Positions 1 through 8,730 are shown, counted from the stretch's first letter. The stretch: DNA of 64,000 bases from Cellvibrionales bacterium UBA4435 (GCA_002390525.1 DGPR01000049.1:18578-82577); one strand, 5' to 3'. Notes: generated by a model not told the origin, from the sequence alone. Program-made: numbers and translations.

Positions 1-1887
1 ATCCACAGCATCATTGTCAGTCGCCGAAGCACCTTGATCATTTCCAGAATCATCTCCGCCTGCAGCAGCTTGCTCAGCATACAGCTTTTGAGCAAGTGAA
101 CTAGACGCTTCTGAAAGTTTTGTTGCTGCTGCATCTATAGCTTCTTTATCATCTCCTTTAACAGATTCTTCAACCTCTTTTATGGCTGATGAAATAGCTT
201 CTTTTTCTTCGTCAGTCGCTTTATCCCCTGCCTCTTCTAGAGTCTTGGTAGCTGCATGAGCAAGTCCATCTGCAGTATTTCTAGCTTGCGCTAAATCTTC
301 AAACTTTTGGTCTTCAGCAGCATTAGCTTCTGCATCGTTTACCATTTTTTCAATTTCTTCATCGGATAAACCTGAAGAAGCTTTAATAACGATCGACTGC
401 TCTTTTCCAGTTGCCTTATCTTTAGCATTAACGTTAAGGATACCGTTTGCATCAATATCGAACGTTACCTCGATTTGCGGCATACCTCTTTGGGCAGGTG
501 GAATATTAGCAAGATCAAAACGACCCAATGATTTGTTTCCTGTTGCCTGTTTTCTCTCACCTTGGACTACATGAACTGTTACTGCTGTCTGGTTATCTTC
601 AGCTGTAGAGAAAATTTGAGATTTTCTTGAAGGTATTGTGGTATTTTTTTCAATTAGAGGAGTAGCGACACCGCCCATTGTCTCTATACCTAATGTCAAA
701 GGTGTTACATCTAACAGCAATACATCCTTTACATCGCCAGATAGAACTGCGCCTTGTATGGCTGCGCCCATAGCAACTGCTTCATCTGGATTGACATCCT
801 TACGGGGCTCTTTCCCAAAAAAGTCAGTCACTTTTTCTTGTACCATGGGCATGCGAGTTTGGCCGCCAACTAAAATGACATCGTTGATATCAGATACAGA
901 CTTACCTGCATCTTTAAGAGCTATTTTAAGTGGCGACATGGTGCGCTCAACTAACTCTTCAACTAAAGATTCAAGCTTAGATCTAGTTAGCTTAACCACT
1001 AGGTGCTTTGGTCCAGTAGCATCTGCAGTTATATAAGGTAGGTTCACTTCTGTTTGTTGGCTTGAGGATAATTCTATTTTAGCTTTCTCCGCTGCTTCTT
1101 TGAGACGCTGTATTGCCATAGGATCTTTCAACAGATCAAAGTTATTCTCTTTTTTAAATTGATCGGCTAAATATTCGATCAAACGCATATCGAAGTCTTC
1201 TCCACCTAAAAAGGTATCTCCATTTGTTGAGAGCACTTCAAATTGATGCTCACCATCCACATCTGCAATTTCAATTATAGAGATGTCAAAAGTACCTCCA
1301 CCAAGATCATAAACGGCAATGACTCGATCTCCTGGAGTTTTATCTAATCCATATGCTAATGCAGCAGCGGTAGGCTCATTAATGATTCTTTTAACATCAA
1401 GGCCAGCTATTTTTCCTGCATCTTTGGTAGCTTGTCGTTGTGAGTCATTAAAGTACGCCGGTACAGTTATGACTGCTTGTGAAATATCTTCTCCAGCATA
1501 ATCTTCTGCCGTCTTTTTCATTTTTTTAAGTACTTCTGCGGAGATTTGTGGAGCTGCACGCTTTTCTCCATTCACCTCAACCCATGCATCACCATTGTCT
1601 GCCTTAACTATCTTATATGGCACCATTTTAATATCTTTTTGAACTACCTTATCTTCAAACCTCCGTCCAATTAATCGTTTCACTGCAAATAATGTATTAG
1701 CTGGATTTGTAACTGCTTGACGTTTTGCAGACTGTCCAACTAGAATTTCGCCACCATCAATGTAAGCAACGATAGATGGAGTAGTTCTTACGCCTTCAGC
1801 ATTTTCGATAACTTTTGGCTTATTGCCCTCAAGTACAGAAACACACGAGTTTGTTGTACCAAGGTCAATTCCTATAATTTTACCCAT
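1..1887 (-). CDS. dnaK: Chaperone DnaK (Hsp70), C-terminal tail cut by window edge
   Basis: Cytosolic ATP-dependent Hsp70 chaperone that works with GrpE and DnaJ. 629 residues are visible from the ATG at 1885-1887. The N-terminus has the phosphate-binding motif [11 protein letters not shown], the actin-fold motifs DLGGGTFD and VGGQTRMP follow, and a substrate-binding domain and helical lid lead to an acidic, Gly/Asp/Ala-rich tail ending ...TDNDAVD at the window edge. Probably only the last 10 or so residues (typically EFEEV-like) lie outside. A GGAG ribosome-binding site sits 8 bases before the ATG. grpE lies upstream on the same strand, separated by 114 bases that hold a candidate heat-shock promoter. 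dnaJ would be expected just beyond position 1. Identity is secure. Confidence 0.98.
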   Translation of the reverse strand, partial: MGKIIGIDLGTTNSCVSVLEGNKPKVIENAEGVRTTPSIVAYIDGGEILVGQSAKRQAVTNPANTLFAVKRLIGRRFEDKVVQKDIKMVPYKIVKADNGDAWVEVNGEKRAAPQISAEVLKKMKKTAEDYAGEDISQAVITVPAYFNDSQRQATKDAGKIAGLDVKRIINEPTAAALAYGLDKTPGDRVIAVYDLGGGTFDISIIEIADVDGEHQFEVLSTNGDTFLGGEDFDMRLIEYLADQFKKENNFDLLKDPMAIQRLKEAAEKAKIELSSSQQTEVNLPYITADATGPKHLVVKLTRSKLESLVEELVERTMSPLKIALKDAGKSVSDINDVILVGGQTRMPMVQEKVTDFFGKEPRKDVNPDEAVAMGAAIQGAVLSGDVKDVLLLDVTPLTLGIETMGGVATPLIEKNTTIPSRKSQIFSTAEDNQTAVTVHVVQGERKQATGNKSLGRFDLANIPPAQRGMPQIEVTFDIDANGILNVNAKDKATGKEQSIVIKASSGLSDEEIEKMVNDAEANAAEDQKFEDLAQARNTADGLAHAATKTLEEAGDKATDEEKEAISSAIKEVEESVKGDDKEAIDAAATKLSEASSSLAQKLYAEQAAAGGDDSGNDQGASATDNDAVD

Positions 1888-1945
1888 TTTTTTTCTCCGG
1901 GATTAACGTAACTAAAAAAAACAAAAATATTATTTATACATAACT

Positions 1946-1973
1946 ATATTGGCGCATTATTTTGTATTTCAAC
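1946..1973 (-). promoter_or_regulatory. Candidate sigma-32 (heat-shock) promoter of dnaK
   Basis: Read on the minus strand, GTTGAAA (1967-1973) is followed after 13 bases by GCCAATAT (1946-1953). The sigma-32 consensus is CTTGAAA, 13-15 bases, CCCCATnT. The -35 element matches 6 of 7 positions and the -10 about 6 of 8. It lies about 60 bases before the dnaK ATG. Position and gene function support it, but the -10 is imperfect and no experiment is implied. Confidence 0.5.
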
Positions 1974-2001
1974 CTTTATCAAAGTATTTATTTTTGAAAG
2001 A

Positions 2002-2589
2002 TTATTGAGCTTCTCCTTTTGCAACTACAACCATCGCAGGGCGAACTAATCGACCATTTAATGTGTAGCCTTTTTGAAATACGTCTATAATCGTATTTGG
2101 AGCAACCGAGGGTTTCTCTAATATGCTCATAGCTTGATGCAGATCAGGATTGAATATTTCACCTTCTGGATTGACTGAGATTATCTTTTGGCGCTCTAAA
2201 ACATCTTGAAAGCTCTTAAGTGTAAGCTCAACGCCTTCAGCTAACAATTTAAGTTCACTTTTATTTTGGTCAATACTCCCAAGGGCGCGCTCGAGATTAT
2301 CAACAACCGGCAATAACTCTGCCACGAACTTATCTAAGGAGTACTTATGAGCATTTTGAACATCTCTCTCTGAGCGGCGAATAATGTTTTGCATTTCTGC
2401 CTGATTTCTAAGAGACTCATCTTGTGCTTCTGTTAATTGTTTAGAAAGAAGTTCAATCTCAGAACTTAAATCTAAATCTTTTTTAGCAGAAGAGCTTTTC
2501 GACTTACTCTTCTTTGTGTTTTTTGTTTTAGGTTTTTTTACTGGCTCGTCAGTTACTTCACTGGGTTCTTTATTTTTTTTTCCCGCCAC
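2002..2589 (-). CDS. grpE: Nucleotide exchange factor GrpE
   Basis: Homodimeric co-chaperone that releases ADP from DnaK. I choose the GTG at 2587-2589 because AAGGAG lies 7 bases before it; a longer frame from 2610 would put that ribosome-binding site inside the gene. The 195-residue protein has a Lys/Ser-rich disordered N-terminus (about residues 1-35), a long coiled-coil helix (about 40-110) and the C-terminal beta domain with the family signature FNPDLHQAM...GYTLNGRLVRPAMVVVAK. E. coli GrpE has 197 residues. It lies upstream of dnaK on the same strand and diverges from recN. I found no good sigma-32 motif in front of it. Confidence 0.95.
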   Translation of the reverse strand: MAGKKNKEPSEVTDEPVKKPKTKNTKKSKSKSSSAKKDLDLSSEIELLSKQLTEAQDESLRNQAEMQNIIRRSERDVQNAHKYSLDKFVAELLPVVDNLERALGSIDQNKSELKLLAEGVELTLKSFQDVLERQKIISVNPEGEIFNPDLHQAMSILEKPSVAPNTIIDVFQKGYTLNGRLVRPAMVVVAKGEAQ

Positions 2590-2665
2590 AGACAATCTCC
2601 TTAAGTACAAATTTTTTTATGAATTAAAGAATTTATGAAAGATAGGTTTTCAAAAGCTTATCTTT

Positions 2666-2681
2666 CTGTATATTCATATAT
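2666..2681. promoter_or_regulatory. Possible LexA (SOS) box upstream of recN
   Basis: CTGTATATTCATATAT matches the gammaproteobacterial LexA consensus CTGTATATATATACAG at about 12 of 16 positions. The left half (CTGTATAT) is perfect and the right half is poor. It lies about 95 bases before the proposed recN start, and recN is a classical LexA-controlled gene in E. coli. Weak evidence, given how AT-rich the spacer is. Confidence 0.3.
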
Positions 2682-2773
2682 TGGGACACAGGAAAAAGTT
2701 TCAAGGGCAGACGCATCAGAAAAATCTGTATAAAATTAATGTTATTATTTTTTTATTTAATTTGAGAATAATT

Positions 2774-4453
2774 TTGCTACAAACACTGGTTATTAAAAAT
2801 TTTACTTTAGTTGAGTACTTAGAAGTAGATTTCAATAATGGTATGACTGCTCTCACAGGTGAGACTGGTGCAGGTAAATCATTAGTTGTTGACGCTCTTG
2901 CTATGGCTTTAGGTGATCGAGCAGATACGGACCAGGTCAGAAGGGCTGCTGATAAGTGCGAGGTATCAGCAATATTTGATATTAGGCAGGTTTCTTTAGC
3001 TAAGAGTTGGCTCAAAGCACATGATTTTGATAATCAAGAATATGAGTGTGTGATACGAAGAGTGCTAACAAAAGAGGGTAGGTCTCGTGGGCATATTAAT
3101 GGTCAGTCAGCTACGATGCAGCAGTTAAGAGGAATTGGTGAAACACTCATTGATATTCATAATCAGCATGAACATCAGTCGCTTTTGAGGCGAGAAACAC
3201 ATCGCTATATATTGGATAATTTTGCAAATTGCTCTGAATTATCGAGAAAAACAAAAAAGTTTCACCAAGAATGGGTTCGCGCTAGAAAGGAACTTGAAAA
3301 ACTTAAAAACACAAATATAGAATTAATTTCATCTAAAGATTTCTTATCTTTTCAGCTTCAGGAACTTGTAGAAATAAATATTTCTGAAGGAGAGCTCCAA
3401 TCACTTGAGGAGGAACAAGCGTGTCTAGCAAATTCAGAATCAATAATTTCTGATTGCAATAAAGTACTTCAATTGTATTCAGAAGCAGAGAAATGTAATC
3501 TCGAAAAATTACTCAATGAATCTATTCAGATTCTTCAAAAGATACCTGCTAAATCGAAATCTCTTGAAGAAGCGCATCGTTCTCTTACTAGCGCACAGAT
3601 TGAAATTCAAGAATCTGGAAAAGAAATTCAGCAATACCTTAATAATTTTAATGCTGATCCAGAGGCACTTCATAAGGTAGAGAATAAACTTACCGAAATA
3701 TACCAACTAGCAAGAAAGTATAAAATATCACCAGAGAATCTTTATTTAGAAAAGAAAAGTATTGAGGATGAGTTAAAGAAATTGTTAGTAAGTCACGATG
3801 AAGAGGATCGTCTTGAGCAAGAAACAAAAAAATTATTTGCTGAATATTCGTTAGCTGCAAAAGAATTATCTGAAATAAGAACCAAAGCATCTATAAAAAT
3901 TTCTTCAGATATAGAAAAGCAATTAAAACTTTTATCTATGAATGGCGCACAATTTAACGTAAACCTTAATCCGATAACAAATAATGACCTCGGTGGGCGA
4001 GGTCAAGAGGAAGTTGAATTTCTTATTAGCACCAACCCTGGAGAGCCTTGCAAATCATTGGCACGAATTGCTTCAGGAGGAGAGCTATCTAGAATCAGTC
4101 TTGCTATCCAGGCGATAGCGGCAAAAAACTCCTCCATTCCAACACTCGTATTCGATGAGGTAGATGTTGGAATAGGTGGCGCTACTGCAGATATAGTTGG
4201 ATCGATACTTCAAGATCTTGGTAGACTTGGACAAATTATATGTATTACCCATCAGCCACAAGTAGCCTCGAAAGCACACGACCATATGAAGGTAAGTAAA
4301 AATACAAAAGAAAATCTTACGTTTAGTAATATTGTTACTTTAAACGATTCTGAAAAATTAAATGAAATTGCGCGGATGCTAGGTGGGGTTGACATCACAG
4401 ATGCTACTTTGGATCATGCAAAAGAGATGCTCTCATCTAATAAGAAAAATTGA
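2774..4453 (+). CDS. recN: DNA repair protein RecN
   Basis: SMC-like ATPase acting in recombinational repair of double-strand breaks. The start is placed at TTG 2774, giving M-L-Q-T-L-V-I-K-N-F, which matches the usual RecN N-terminus and yields 559 residues (E. coli 553); the 31 residues before it in the open frame are AT-rich filler. Walker A GETGAGKS is at residues 29-36. A long Glu/Lys-rich coiled coil occupies the middle, and near the C-terminus are the ABC signature SGGELSRISLA and Walker B VFDEVDVGIGG. It diverges from grpE and ends directly against the fur stop codon with no spacer. A LexA-like sequence lies upstream. Confidence 0.95.
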   Translation: MLQTLVIKNFTLVEYLEVDFNNGMTALTGETGAGKSLVVDALAMALGDRADTDQVRRAADKCEVSAIFDIRQVSLAKSWLKAHDFDNQEYECVIRRVLTKEGRSRGHINGQSATMQQLRGIGETLIDIHNQHEHQSLLRRETHRYILDNFANCSELSRKTKKFHQEWVRARKELEKLKNTNIELISSKDFLSFQLQELVEINISEGELQSLEEEQACLANSESIISDCNKVLQLYSEAEKCNLEKLLNESIQILQKIPAKSKSLEEAHRSLTSAQIEIQESGKEIQQYLNNFNADPEALHKVENKLTEIYQLARKYKISPENLYLEKKSIEDELKKLLVSHDEEDRLEQETKKLFAEYSLAAKELSEIRTKASIKISSDIEKQLKLLSMNGAQFNVNLNPITNNDLGGRGQEEVEFLISTNPGEPCKSLARIASGGELSRISLAIQAIAAKNSSIPTLVFDEVDVGIGGATADIVGSILQDLGRLGQIICITHQPQVASKAHDHMKVSKNTKENLTFSNIVTLNDSEKLNEIARMLGGVDITDATLDHAKEMLSSNKKN

Positions 4454-4867
4454 TTACAAAAGCTCATTTTTTCTCACATAAAGAACCAAGCTGTGAGAAA
4501 TTAACTCAAATCCATTATCTTTTGCTATTTGTTTCTGTAGTTCTTCAATCTCATGGCTTTGAAATTCAATAACAGCGCCACTATTAACGTCAACCATATG
4601 ATCGTGATGAATGCCACGTTCTATTTCATAAACTGCAGGACCATTATCAAAATTATGACGTATAACAAGTCCTGATGACTCAAACTGTGTCAACACACGA
4701 TAAACTGTAGCTATCCCAACATCTTCTCCAGCCTCAACTAATTGTCGATAAATATCATCAGCGCTAAGATGTGACTCTGCTGATTTCTCAAGAATATTTA
4801 AAATTTTTAATCTAGGAGCAGTTACTTTTAACCCTGCAGCACGTAAATCTTGATTTTCATCACTCAT
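4454..4867 (-). CDS. fur: Ferric uptake regulator Fur, without any cysteine
   Basis: Iron-sensing dimeric repressor. 137 residues; N-terminal winged helix (about 1-80) with the recognition region GIATVYRVLTQF, then the metal-binding dimerisation domain with HHDH at 87-90, His33, Glu81 and His125. E. coli Fur has Cys93 and Cys96 as a structural zinc site; aligned positions here are Asp93 (MVDV) and Ser96 (NSG), and the whole protein has no cysteine. Pseudomonas-type Fur also lacks the paired cysteines, so function is probably kept through the other metal sites. It diverges from bamE, the standard gammaproteobacterial order, and converges on recN with touching stop codons. Confidence 0.95.
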   Translation of the reverse strand: MSDENQDLRAAGLKVTAPRLKILNILEKSAESHLSADDIYRQLVEAGEDVGIATVYRVLTQFESSGLVIRHNFDNGPAVYEIERGIHHDHMVDVNSGAVIEFQSHEIEELQKQIAKDNGFELISHSLVLYVRKNELL

Positions 4868-4940
4868 TCTTTTTAAACCCTTCTATAGATAGCCTGTATT
4901 CTGTATTATTATCCTATAATATTATCATGGAAATTTAATA

Positions 4941-5369
4941 ATGCGCCACATAAAGAAAATTTTGATTTATATAGCCGTCGCTGTGACAATATCTGGTTGC
5001 TCTAATTTTTCTATGCCCTCTATACCCAAGGTGCCAAAATTTGATGGAAGCTTTATTAAATTACCAAAGGTTCACAAAATCGATATACAGCAAGGTAATG
5101 TAATATCACAAGCCATGATTGATCAATTAAAGCCTGGTATGACTAAAAATCAAGTTAAATATATTATGGGAACTCCACTCATTGCAGATACTTTCAATCA
5201 AAATCGTTGGGATTATTTTTATGGGCTAAAGCCAGCTGAGGGAAAAGAGGTCAGAGAAAGAATGGTTATTTTCTTTAAGGATGACAAGTTATCTATGTTG
5301 CGTGGAGACTATATGCCCAACGCGATCGAAATTGAAAGTCTGGATCAAGAAGTTAACTCAGCAGACTAA
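4941..5369 (+). CDS. bamE: Outer-membrane assembly lipoprotein BamE (SmpA/OmlA)
   Basis: Small lipoprotein subunit of the BAM complex that inserts beta-barrel proteins into the outer membrane. 142 residues. A signal peptide ends at the lipobox I-S-G-C with lipidated Cys20. The conserved SmpA/OmlA core follows: [17 protein letters not shown], then a tryptophan/tyrosine strand (RWDYFYGL) and a final strand ending [15 protein letters not shown]. The C-terminal tail is acidic. It diverges from fur across 73 bases that include a TATAAT at 4915-4920, a plausible -10 element, and is followed convergently by rnfH. Both domain and synteny support the call. Confidence 0.95.
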   Translation: MRHIKKILIYIAVAVTISGCSNFSMPSIPKVPKFDGSFIKLPKVHKIDIQQGNVISQAMIDQLKPGMTKNQVKYIMGTPLIADTFNQNRWDYFYGLKPAEGKEVRERMVIFFKDDKLSMLRGDYMPNAIEIESLDQEVNSAD

Positions 5370-5411
5370 AGAGCATCATAGTTGATATAGAAAGTGCTTA
5401 AATTTTATATT

Positions 5412-5723
5412 CTAACTGCTTTTTGCACGAAGTCTTCTTATCTCCTTTGGATCTAGAATAAGAGGCCTGTATATTTCCACCCTGTCCATATTTTTCAGCA
5501 CATACTCTTTTGGTGATTTTAAGCCTTTCGTACCGAAGCGTTTTCCAAATATCCCCATTTTTGCATTTTCAATATCTATATCCGAGAATTCATCAATAAT
5601 ACCAGAATTTTTTACTGCGTTGAACGCAGTTGTTCCTAATGGAACCTGAAGCTCTATGATTTGCTGTCTTTCAGGTAATGCATAAGCAACTTCAACGAAA
5701 ATATCACCTTTTATAGCCATCAA
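5412..5723 (-). CDS. rnfH: RnfH/RatB family ubiquitin-like protein
   Basis: 103-residue protein of the UPF0125 (RnfH) family, a beta-grasp ubiquitin-like fold. Typical features are the N-terminal VEVAYALPERQQIIELQVP strand pair, the IENAKMGIFGKRF segment, and the C-terminal DRVEIYRPLILDPKEIRRLRAK, close to the family consensus. Its molecular role is poorly defined; the name comes from association with rnf genes elsewhere. It overlaps the end of ratA by 4 bases (ATGA type), so the two are probably translationally coupled, in the usual ratA-rnfH-bamE arrangement. Confidence 0.93.
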   Translation of the reverse strand: MMAIKGDIFVEVAYALPERQQIIELQVPLGTTAFNAVKNSGIIDEFSDIDIENAKMGIFGKRFGTKGLKSPKEYVLKNMDRVEIYRPLILDPKEIRRLRAKSS

Positions 5724-6154
5724 CCATAAACCTCTTTTGCTCTTGTTGAAAGTGCGTCAACAAGATTATTGGCTATTGATGTAAATAACTGGTTAGATAC
5801 TAATCCTACAGAAAAACTACTAAATTCGAATTCTAAATCTAAAGAAACTTTACAGGAATTTTTATCTAATTCTTTAAAGATCCACTCTCCCCTAAATTTA
5901 CTAAACGGGCCTTTTTCTAAAGTCATACTTATTCGCTCTGGCTCGAATAAAATATTATGAGTTGTAAAGCTGTGCTGCAAAAAGCCTTTTTTTAGATCGA
6001 GTCTCGCAACCATAAAAGATTCACCCTGCTCAATTATCTTAGAACCTATGCAGTTATTCATATAATCAGGGTAGCTCGTTACATCATTTACTATATCGAA
6101 CATCTTTTGTGCTGAATATGACAACAGGGTTGTTCGGTTAATGGATGTAGACAT
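5720..6154 (-). CDS. ratA: RatA family START-domain protein (type II toxin / coenzyme Q-binding family)
   Basis: 144-residue single-domain protein of the START/polyketide-cyclase fold, beginning MSTSINRTTLLSYSAQKMFDI. E. coli RatA was reported to bind 50S subunits and block 70S assembly; related proteins (Coq10 type) bind ubiquinone, so the function of this homologue is not settled. Start ATG 6152-6154 overlaps the stop of the upstream symporter gene as TAATG, and the gene overlaps rnfH by 4 bases. An open frame extends upstream to 6235 but only inside the symporter gene, so the ATG at 6154 is preferred. RatA-RnfH is not a classical toxin-antitoxin pair despite the name. Confidence 0.9.
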   Translation of the reverse strand: MSTSINRTTLLSYSAQKMFDIVNDVTSYPDYMNNCIGSKIIEQGESFMVARLDLKKGFLQHSFTTHNILFEPERISMTLEKGPFSKFRGEWIFKELDKNSCKVSLDLEFEFSSFSVGLVSNQLFTSIANNLVDALSTRAKEVYG

Positions 6155-7521
6155 TATGCAAACCTCGGATAAATGCCCATGACTAAAACAGCTATTACAG
6201 CTAAAGGTGAGATAAATTTTATGGCCCATTTCCAAGCAAAGAACAATCTAGGACTATCGGATAGTAACTGGTCTTCAACCATTTTTGACTTTATCTTCCA
6301 TCCAATCAAGATTGCTACCAACAAACCCGATAGTGGAAGCATGATATTAGCAGTTATAAAATCTATTAATTCGAAAAAGTTGAATCCTGCAATTTTTTCT
6401 TCAGCCCAGATATTAAAAGAAAAAACACTTCCTAATCCAATAATCCATGCGATGAAACCTAAGGCTAGACTTGCCATCAATCTAGTACATTTTCTAGATT
6501 CTATTAAGTAAGCAATTGCAGGCTCAATCAAAGAGATTGAGGAACTCCATGCTGCTAGAGTGACTAAAACGAAAAATATAGTTCCGAAGATTAGGCCGCC
6601 AAGCATATTTCCGAAAGCTACTGGTAGACTTACAAACATTAATCCAGGGCCTGCGCTTGACTCAATACTCGGGTTTACAAAGACAATAGAAAAAATTACG
6701 AGCCCTGCAATTAATGCAACTAAGGTATCCAAAATACCCACCATCAAAACATTGGAAAAAACTCGGCTATCTGCTGGCATGTAGACCCCGTAGGTCATCA
6801 TTGCCCCCATACCTATACTAAGTGTGAAAAAAGCATGCCCTAGTGCTACTAGTACAGCTTTCCAGCTTAGTGATTCAAAATTGAAACCAAATAAAAAACT
6901 AAAGGCTTTTGCAAGATCACCCTGCTGATATCCGAATATCAACAACCCAATCAATAAGATGAACAAAAGTGGCATTAGTATCTGAGCGGCGAGCCCTAAA
7001 CCTTTGTTTATTCCAAAAATTACAACGATGACTGTCATCAACATGAATAGTGACTGCCAGAAAATTAATTCATTTTTATTTTTTAGTAAATTATCAAAAA
7101 TAAGACCTGCATTCTCTGCATTTATATTATGGAAGGTTCCAGAAATCATATGCTCGATATAACTCAATGCCCAACCAGCAATAACTGCATAGTAAGATAA
7201 AATCAATAACCCTGCGGAGACTCCCATCCAGCCTATTATATTAAAACTTTTATGTGCATCTGAAGATTGAATCAAATCTCGAATGGTGTTGACTGGGCTT
7301 TTTTTGCCCATTCGGCCTAATGTTACTTCAGCCACCATAATTGGTAGAGCAATAATCACAATACAAAGAATATATACAATGACAAATGCACCGCCTCCAT
7401 TTTCTCCAGCAATGTATGGAAATTTCCAAATATTTCCTAAGCCAACAGCAGATCCAGCAGCTGCCAGAATAAATGTCCAACGACTAGACCATGATGCATG
7501 AAAGTTTTTAGTATTCTTCAA
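6154..7521 (-). CDS. Sodium:neurotransmitter symporter (SNF) family transporter
   Basis: 455-residue inner-membrane protein of the SNF/NSS family (LeuT fold), which takes up amino acids or related solutes with Na+. The N-terminus has the family signature: WTFILAAAGSAVGLGNIWKFP followed by ENGGGAF, the unwound helix 1 that binds Na+ and substrate. About 11 to 12 hydrophobic segments follow, as in bacterial members of this length. The start is TTG 7519-7521, with AGGA 6 to 7 bases upstream. The stop overlaps the ratA start (TAATG). This transporter occupies the space that normally separates ratA and smpB directly. The substrate cannot be told from sequence. Confidence 0.9.
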   Translation of the reverse strand: MKNTKNFHASWSSRWTFILAAAGSAVGLGNIWKFPYIAGENGGGAFVIVYILCIVIIALPIMVAEVTLGRMGKKSPVNTIRDLIQSSDAHKSFNIIGWMGVSAGLLILSYYAVIAGWALSYIEHMISGTFHNINAENAGLIFDNLLKNKNELIFWQSLFMLMTVIVVIFGINKGLGLAAQILMPLLFILLIGLLIFGYQQGDLAKAFSFLFGFNFESLSWKAVLVALGHAFFTLSIGMGAMMTYGVYMPADSRVFSNVLMVGILDTLVALIAGLVIFSIVFVNPSIESSAGPGLMFVSLPVAFGNMLGGLIFGTIFFVLVTLAAWSSSISLIEPAIAYLIESRKCTRLMASLALGFIAWIIGLGSVFSFNIWAEEKIAGFNFFELIDFITANIMLPLSGLLVAILIGWKIKSKMVEDQLLSDSPRLFFAWKWAIKFISPLAVIAVLVMGIYPRFA

Positions 7522-7662
7522 AATAATTCCTGTGTGTTTAATAATTTAATTGTACCGATAAACTGCGCTCTTAAAAACTAGTCAAGCTATACTATTATTT
7601 CTTTATGTTGAAGTATAAGAAAATTATAGGTGCTTTCACCATCAATCCTTATAATAATCATT

Positions 7663-8142
7663 ATGGAAAAAAAATCTAAGAACTCACAAAAAAATCTTAT
7701 TATTGCGCAAAATAAAAAAGCACGGCATGACTACTTTATTGAAGAAAAATTTGAGGCCGGTCTAGTCTTACAAGGTTGGGAGGTGAAAAGCTTAAGGGCT
7801 GGAAAAGGACAACTGACTGATAGCTTTGTATTGCTTCAAAATGGCGAGGCCTTTTTAATGGGAACCCATATAGCCCCATTAAATACAGCCTCAACCCACT
7901 ATGTCGTAGATCCCGGAAGAAATAAAAAACTTTTGCTAAGCAAAAAAGAACTTTCTAAACTATTTAATAGTGTTAACCAAAAAGGTCACACATGTATTGC
8001 CTTATCAATTTATTGGAAAGAGCATATTATAAAGTGCGAAATCGCACTTGCAAAAGGTAAGCAGTCTCATGATAAAAGAGCCTCTGAAAAAGATCATGAC
8101 TGGCAACGTCAGAAACAAAGAATTATGAGGCATAATGTCTAA
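7663..8142 (+). CDS. smpB: SsrA-binding protein SmpB
   Basis: Binds the tRNA-like domain of tmRNA and delivers it to stalled ribosomes in trans-translation. 159 residues from ATG 7663 (E. coli 160). Conserved blocks: [20 protein letters not shown], the [16 protein letters not shown] core, the HIAPL strand, and a basic C-terminal tail ([20 protein letters not shown]) that reads the empty mRNA channel. Twelve alternative residues upstream (from GTG 7630) are hydrophobic and atypical, so I exclude them. Its RNA partner ssrA starts 132 bases downstream on the same strand. Confidence 0.97.
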   Translation: MEKKSKNSQKNLIIAQNKKARHDYFIEEKFEAGLVLQGWEVKSLRAGKGQLTDSFVLLQNGEAFLMGTHIAPLNTASTHYVVDPGRNKKLLLSKKELSKLFNSVNQKGHTCIALSIYWKEHIIKCEIALAKGKQSHDKRASEKDHDWQRQKQRIMRHNV

Positions 8143-8274
8143 TATGCGAAAAAAATGAGTTGTATCAGCTATCGATTTAGGTCATGTCATTATAATTTTG
8201 TATGGGTGCATGTGTCTTCTTATCCAGTTATTTAAGCTATATCGCTTTCAAATGTGTTAAACTTATTTTGTTAC

Positions 8275-8650
8275 GGGGGCGTTCTGGATTCGACGCCGGT
8301 TACAAAACCTGTGGTGCATGCCGAGATGGTGACCAATCTCGTTAATCCAAAGTCGCAAACTATTAGTTGCCAACGACGACAACTACGCACTCGCCGCCTA
8401 AGAAACGGTAGGGAGCCATCTGACTGGAGCCGTGCTTATGCGTCCAGAGTCTCTAGGGACTATCAGGTGTCATACTCATAAGATCGTGATGAAACTTGTC
8501 TGGGGTAGACTCACTAAAAACTTACCGGAATCGTAATTTACGTACCCTGCCAGTCGGGTTGTCAATTATTAAATTAATGACTGAACTAAGCATGTAGAGC
8601 CTTCGGTAGAGGACTGACGGACGCGGGTTCAATTCCCGCCGCCTCCACCA
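8275..8650 (+). ncRNA. ssrA: Transfer-messenger RNA (tmRNA)
   Basis: One-piece tmRNA of about 376 bases. The 5' end GGGGGCG pairs with the 3' CGCCTCC (one G-U), followed by ACCA. The 5' part contains the conserved TTCTGGATTCGACG and GTGCATGCCGAG blocks. The 3' part has the conserved CTGAACTAAGCATGTAGAG run and a T-arm, GGACGCGGGTTCAATTCCCGCC. The tag frame lies at 8369-8401. It carries alanine and a degradation tag to stalled ribosomes together with SmpB, encoded immediately upstream. Ends are inferred from base-pairing and could be off by a base or two at the 5' side. Confidence 0.98.
8369..8401 (+). other. tmRNA tag-peptide reading frame (ANDDNYALAA)
   Basis: Resume codon GCC at 8369, then codons for A-N-D-D-N-Y-A-L-A-A and a TAA stop at 8399-8401; with the alanine carried by tmRNA the tag is AANDDNYALAA. 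It differs from the E. coli tag (AANDENYALAA) by Glu to Asp at position 5. The C-terminal LAA is the ClpX-recognised end, and the Asn and Tyr contacted by SspB are kept. Confidence 0.93.
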
Positions 8651-8669
8651 AAATTTCACACGAAATTTT
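8650..8669. terminator. AT-rich hairpin between ssrA and ilvD, possible bidirectional terminator
   Basis: AAAATTTC (8650-8657), loop ACAC, GAAATTTT (8662-8669): an 8-bp perfect stem starting at the last base of tmRNA. It lies between two convergent genes (ssrA on plus, ilvD on minus). The stem is almost all A-T and lacks a long U tract, so termination is only plausible. Confidence 0.35.
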
Positions 8670-8730
8670 AACTAAAATCATTAAGCCGCCGAGTAACTGT
8701 ATATTAGTTATGTGAAGAACCTCTGACAGA

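Noticed and set aside
2611-2680. Possible sigma-32 promoter for grpE (TTTTGAAAA near 2650)
   Set aside because: No CCCCAT-like -10 element at an acceptable distance.
4898-4930. Possible Fur autoregulatory box between fur and bamE
   Set aside because: Only one half-site (ATTATC) matches; about 9 of 19 positions agree with the consensus, no better than chance in AT-rich DNA.
5412-6154. RatA-RnfH as a toxin-antitoxin module
   Set aside because: The pair is a conserved housekeeping neighbourhood; the toxin label of RatA comes from overexpression and RnfH is not an established antitoxin.
8254-8481. Open frame across ssrA
   Set aside because: It only reads through tmRNA; the tag codons and conserved RNA blocks explain the sequence.
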